Below are positions 18,170-18,263 of a DNA stretch of 18,263 bases, one piece after another. The translations under genes were made by a program, and so were the position numbers. Position 1 is the first letter of the stretch; each line of letters starts with the position of its first letter. Source of the DNA: Pseudoneurospora amorphoporcata (lineage: Eukaryota > Ascomycota > Sordariomycetes > Sordariales > Sordariaceae); the NCBI GenBank assembly GCA_033297205.1, contig MU859427.1:1-18263 (forward strand), read 5' to 3'. The notes under the pieces are model-generated. The model made no database searches. It was not told the DNA's origin and was given only the letters and a program-made list of their open reading frames with translations.

Positions 18170-18262
18170 GTGTGACGAACGGCAGTCTGATCTGCCTAAG
18201 TGGGATAGCTGAAGGTAAAGACTATCAGTGCTGTTCGGTGAAGCCAAAAGGTTCACAACAAG
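18170..18262. repeat. Right terminal inverted repeat (93 bp) of the outermost element
   Basis: Reverse complement of 1-93 with one mismatch. Its composition is balanced, without the TpA excess seen from 18169 inward. Homology extends at least to the window edge, so the true end and any target-site duplication lie at or beyond 18263. Confidence 0.85.
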
Positions 18263-18263
18263 T

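Noticed and set aside
18170..18262. A Pol III promoter (A-box-like TAGCTGAAGG and B-box-like GGTTCACAACA) suggesting the TIR is a tRNA-derived SINE
   Set aside because: Both boxes are poor matches to consensus, no tRNA fold is visible, and the sequence occurs as an inverted terminal pair, which SINEs do not form.
1..18263. An autonomous integrase-type TIR element (Polinton/Maverick or Ginger) or a Starship
   Set aside because: The TIR-enclosed integrase lacks its N-terminal half and first Asp, there is no DNA polymerase, packaging ATPase, capsid or tyrosine recombinase, and everything else is assigned to three nested LTR elements.
1..18263. Inverted repeats as an assembly palindrome artefact
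   Set aside because: Only 93 bp are inverted and homology stops abruptly on the inner side into two different ends of one pol fragment, which a fold-back artefact would not produce. Flanking reads would settle it.

Overview
The window is a multi-layer nest of dead transposable elements from a filamentous ascomycete (Pezizomycotina). The evidence is chromodomain-bearing Ty3/gypsy (chromovirus) retroelements carrying a strong repeat-induced point mutation (RIP) footprint. Homologous copies differ almost only by transitions, CpA is depleted in favour of TpA, and nearly all in-frame stops are TAG or TAA (from CAG, CAA or TGG). I see no host gene, tRNA, rRNA or CRISPR array.

The layout from outside in is as follows. 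(1) A 93-bp terminal inverted repeat (TIR) pair, 1-93 and 18170-18262, with one mismatch. (2) Between the TIRs lies an 850-bp minus-strand slice of a gypsy pol gene, from the second catalytic Asp region of integrase to the end of the chromodomain. It is cut off exactly at the inner edge of each TIR. With the TIRs it makes a 1036-bp element that looks like a non-autonomous TIR transposon that captured a retroelement fragment. (3) Element A, a minus-strand gypsy (866-18086; 6905 bp without its insert), is inserted in that slice with target-site duplication ACTAA. Its LTRs are 552 and 576 bp and contain a 12-bp minisatellite. (4) Element B, a plus-strand gypsy (5031-15341; 7438 bp without its insert; 253-bp LTRs), is inserted at the gag-pol junction of A, also with ACTAA. 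(5) Element C (9934-12801; 2868 bp; 298-bp LTRs), an internally deleted minus-strand member of the A family, is inserted in the RNase H region of B with CCTGT.

Working state of the genes. A is the most degraded: its RT motif YLDD reads YLNN, its protease Asp is Asn, and all four zinc-knuckle ligands read Tyr. B is much milder. Its gag and pol frames are continuous apart from stops and the C insertion, and the RT YLDD and the integrase D,D-35-E triad remain, but His ligands have become Tyr. C keeps gag, LTRs, primer site and polypurine tract but lacks protease, RT, most of RNase H and the N-terminal half of integrase.

Points that stand out: evidence for Tf1-like self-priming in A, B and C (22-nt complementarity in C); a candidate -1 frameshift signal in B (GGGAAAT, 5-nt spacer, hairpin); RIP turning zinc ligands into Tyr; and the sharp contrast between un-mutated TIRs and the RIP-ravaged DNA they enclose.
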